NCBI GenBank assembly: GCA_905234575.1
Contig: CAJOIG010000105.1
Span: 1 to 5,985, forward strand
Direction: 5' to 3'
Length of the DNA: 5,985 nucleotides
DNA from: an uncultured Oscillospiraceae bacterium
GTDB taxonomy: Bacteria; Bacillota; Clostridia; Oscillospirales; Oscillospiraceae
The first letter of the stretch is position 1; each line of letters begins with the position of its first letter. The notes under the pieces are model-generated. The model worked only from the letters and a program-made list of their open reading frames with translations. It was not told where the DNA came from and did not search any database. The translations under genes were made by a program, and so were the position numbers. Shown here in pieces: positions 4,047 to 5,985 of the stretch.

Positions 4047-5985
4047 ATGGACACTGTGGAAACGAAAAAACGACAGGGCTTTCGCTTCGGGATGTTCCTC
4101 GTGACCATCGGCATCGTGTACGGCGACATCGGCACCTCGCCGATGTACGTCATGAAGTCGATCCTCGAGGGCAACGGCGGCATCGACAATGTGGACGAGG
4201 CGTTCATCCTCGGCGCGCTGTCGCTCGTCATCTGGACCATCACGCTGCTGACCACGATCAAATACGTCCTCATCGCCATGAAGGCCGACAACCACGGCGA
4301 GGGCGGCATCTTCTCGCTGTACGCGCTCGTGAAAAACGCCGGAAAGTGGCTCATCTTCCCGGCGATGCTGGGCGGCGCGGCGCTTTTGGCCGACGGCGTC
4401 CTGACCCCGGCGGTCACTGTCACTACCGCCGTTGAGGGCCTGCGGAGCATCCCGGCCATGGACCGGTTCCTGGGCTTCCGGCAGGTGAAGGTCGTGCTCA
4501 TCACCCTCGTCATCATCTCGGCCCTTTTCGCCGTGCAGCACGCCGGTACGAGCCGCATCGGCAAGGCCTTCGGCCCGGTGATGCTGCTGTGGTTCCTGTT
4601 CCTCGGTCTCACGGGCGTGTGGAAGATCGTCTCCCTGCCCGTGGTGCTCCGGGCGTTCAATCCCCTGTATGCCGTGCGGGTTCTGCTCAGCCCGTACAAC
4701 AAGGCGGGCTTCATGATCCTCGGCAGCGTGTTCCTTGCCACCACCGGCGCGGAGGCGCTCTACTCCGACATGGGGCACGTCGGCAAGGAGAACATCTACT
4801 TCAGCTGGCCCTTCGTGAAGCTCTGCCTCATCCTCAACTATCTCGGGCAGGGCGCGTGGATCCTGCAGAACCGGGGGCCGATGCTGGCCCGCGTCCCGGA
4901 TCTGAACCCGTTTTTCCTGATGCTGCCCCAGGGGATGCGTCCCTTCGCGGTGCTCCTGGGCGCGCTCGCCGCGATCATCGCCTCCCAGGCGCTCATCACG
5001 GGCTCGTATACGCTCGTCTCCGAGGCCATCCGCCTTGACCTCCTGCCGCATCTTGAGATCCGCTATCCCTCGGATACCAAGGGCCAGCTCTATATCTCCA
5101 AGGTGAACACCATCCTCTGGATCGGATGCAGCCTCGTGGTGCTGTACTTCCGCTCCGGCGCGCGGATGGAGTCCGCCTACGGCCTCGCCATCACCGTCAC
5201 CATGCTGATGACGACGCTGCTCATCTCCGTGTACCTGCGGAAGGTCCGGCGTCTCGGGGTGCTGTCCTGGGTCGTGCTCGTCGTGTTCGGCGCCATCGAG
5301 GCGGTGTTCTTCCTGTCGAGCCTCGGCAAGTTCATGCACGGCGGCTATGTCACCGTCATCCTGACGCTGCTGCTGCTGTTCCTCATGGTCGTCTGGCACC
5401 GGGGCACGCAGCTCGAGCGCAAGTACAGCACGCGCCTGCGCTTTCGGGAGTTCCTGCCCGCGCTCGAGGAGCTCCACGGCGACGAGAGCATTCCGCTCCT
5501 GACGCACAACCTCGTGTTCCTCAGCCATCTGAGCGATTCGGAGCTCATGGACCGGGACATCCTCTATTCCATCTTCGACAAGGACCCGAAGCGCGCCCAG
5601 GCGTATTGGTTCGTCTCGGTGAACGTCCTCGGCGAGCCGGAGACCGCGCGCTACCACGTCGAGACCTACGGCACGGACTTCGTCTTCCGCATCCGGCTGG
5701 ACCTGGGCTTCCGCCGCAGCCAGCGGGTGAACGTGTACCTGCGCCAGATCGTGCAGGATCTGCAGGCATCGGGCGAGCTGCCGCCCCAGGATAAGAAATA
5801 CTCCATCTACGGCGCCTCCACCGTCGGTACCTTCAAATTCTGCCTCATCCGCAAATCCGTGGCGACGAAGTCCGGCCTCACCGCGCTGGACGAGTTCCTG
5901 CTGAACACGAAGTACGCCGTCCGCAAGGCCGCGGGGGACGCGGCCCAGTGGTACGGCCTCGACACCTCGGTGGTCATCAACGAGA
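4047..5985 (+). CDS. kup: Kup-type low-affinity potassium transporter, 3' end missing
   Basis: The frame runs from ATG 4047 to the window edge without a stop: 646 residues visible, against about 622 for E. coli Kup, so only a short C-terminal piece is missing. Kup hallmarks in order: GIVYGDIGTSPMYV (22-35, with D27 at the essential D23 position of E. coli Kup), KADNHGEGGIFSLYAL (79-94), LLADGVLTPA (113-122), HAGTSRIGKAFGPVMLLWF (165-183), TTGAEALYSDMGHVGK (232-247, with E236 at E. coli E229) and LNYLGQGAW (263-271). About twelve membrane segments end near residue 450. A soluble cytoplasmic domain follows, starting near PLLTHNLVFLSHL (483-495) with YSIFDKDPKRAQAYWF, of the type seen in Firmicutes Kup proteins. 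Role: K+ uptake at the cytoplasmic membrane, probably K+/H+ symport. It follows the isomerase by 19 bases and seems to share its transcript. No sign of frameshift or foreign codon use. Family certain; its link to sulfosugar metabolism is unknown. E. coli residue numbers are from memory. Confidence 0.95.
   Translation, partial: MDTVETKKRQGFRFGMFLVTIGIVYGDIGTSPMYVMKSILEGNGGIDNVDEAFILGALSLVIWTITLLTTIKYVLIAMKADNHGEGGIFSLYALVKNAGKWLIFPAMLGGAALLADGVLTPAVTVTTAVEGLRSIPAMDRFLGFRQVKVVLITLVIISALFAVQHAGTSRIGKAFGPVMLLWFLFLGLTGVWKIVSLPVVLRAFNPLYAVRVLLSPYNKAGFMILGSVFLATTGAEALYSDMGHVGKENIYFSWPFVKLCLILNYLGQGAWILQNRGPMLARVPDLNPFFLMLPQGMRPFAVLLGALAAIIASQALITGSYTLVSEAIRLDLLPHLEIRYPSDTKGQLYISKVNTILWIGCSLVVLYFRSGARMESAYGLAITVTMLMTTLLISVYLRKVRRLGVLSWVVLVVFGAIEAVFFLSSLGKFMHGGYVTVILTLLLLFLMVVWHRGTQLERKYSTRLRFREFLPALEELHGDESIPLLTHNLVFLSHLSDSELMDRDILYSIFDKDPKRAQAYWFVSVNVLGEPETARYHVETYGTDFVFRIRLDLGFRRSQRVNVYLRQIVQDLQASGELPPQDKKYSIYGASTVGTFKFCLIRKSVATKSGLTALDEFLLNTKYAVRKAAGDAAQWYGLDTSVVINE

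Noticed and set aside
2498..4744. Very long minus-strand open frame (about 748 codons) antisense to the reductase, isomerase and kup
   Set aside because: It crosses three well-supported genes, its translation is rich in Arg, Pro and low-complexity stretches with no recognisable family, and stop-free antisense frames are expected in G+C-rich coding DNA.
3828..5657. Long minus-strand open frame (about 609 codons) antisense to the isomerase end and kup
   Set aside because: The translation is dominated by His, Glu, Asp and Arg, the antisense image of membrane-protein codons. The + strand encodes an unmistakable Kup protein.
4589..5794. Plus-strand out-of-frame open stretches inside kup (4589-5038 and 5126-5794)
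   Set aside because: They lie in another frame over continuous Kup coding sequence and give Arg/Pro/His-rich proteins without motifs. Kup itself shows no frameshift here.

Overview
The window is a densely packed, one-direction stretch of bacterial DNA (all genes on the + strand, high G+C with strong G/C third-position bias). It holds five protein genes, two of them cut by the window edges. Gaps are 31, 6, -4 and 19 bases, each start has an AGGAG-type ribosome binding site, and there is no room for a terminator or a normal promoter between genes, so it reads as one operon. Strong Shine-Dalgarno sites, a Kup protein of the Firmicutes type and the gene content suggest a high-G+C anaerobic Firmicute (for example a gut clostridial lineage). 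The sequence alone cannot fix the taxon.

Layout: (1) 2-1102, the C-terminal three quarters of a GPH-family (MelB/YihO-like) sugar:cation symporter; (2) 1134-1820, a small class-I transaldolase; (3) 1827-2693, a beta-hydroxyacid dehydrogenase-family NAD(P)-dependent reductase; (4) 2690-4027, a FucI/AraA-superfamily metal-dependent sugar isomerase; (5) 4047 to the window end, a Kup-type potassium transporter lacking only its extreme C-terminus.

Genes 1-4 together match the transaldolase route of sulfoglycolysis (sulfo-TAL/SFT pathway) known from Bacillus and from gut Firmicutes such as Eubacterium rectale and Enterococcus gilvus. In this route sulfoquinovose (SQ), the sulfonated sugar of plant sulfolipid, is taken up by a GPH carrier and isomerised to 6-deoxy-6-sulfofructose (gene 4). 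The transaldolase (gene 2) cleaves it to 3-sulfolactaldehyde and passes the three-carbon unit to glyceraldehyde-3-phosphate to make fructose-6-phosphate. The sulfolactaldehyde is reduced to 2,3-dihydroxypropane-1-sulfonate (DHPS) by gene 3, which recycles NADH in fermentation. Family assignments are strong. The sulfonate-specific reading rests on the gene combination plus altered substrate-site residues in the transaldolase and reductase, and is an inference.

The Kup gene follows the isomerase after only 19 bases and appears to be carried on the same transcript, which is unusual for a sugar operon. No sulfoquinovosidase, regulator or separate DHPS exporter is seen here; if present they would lie upstream of position 1 or beyond 5985. 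No RNA genes, mobile elements, CRISPR arrays or long repeats were seen.
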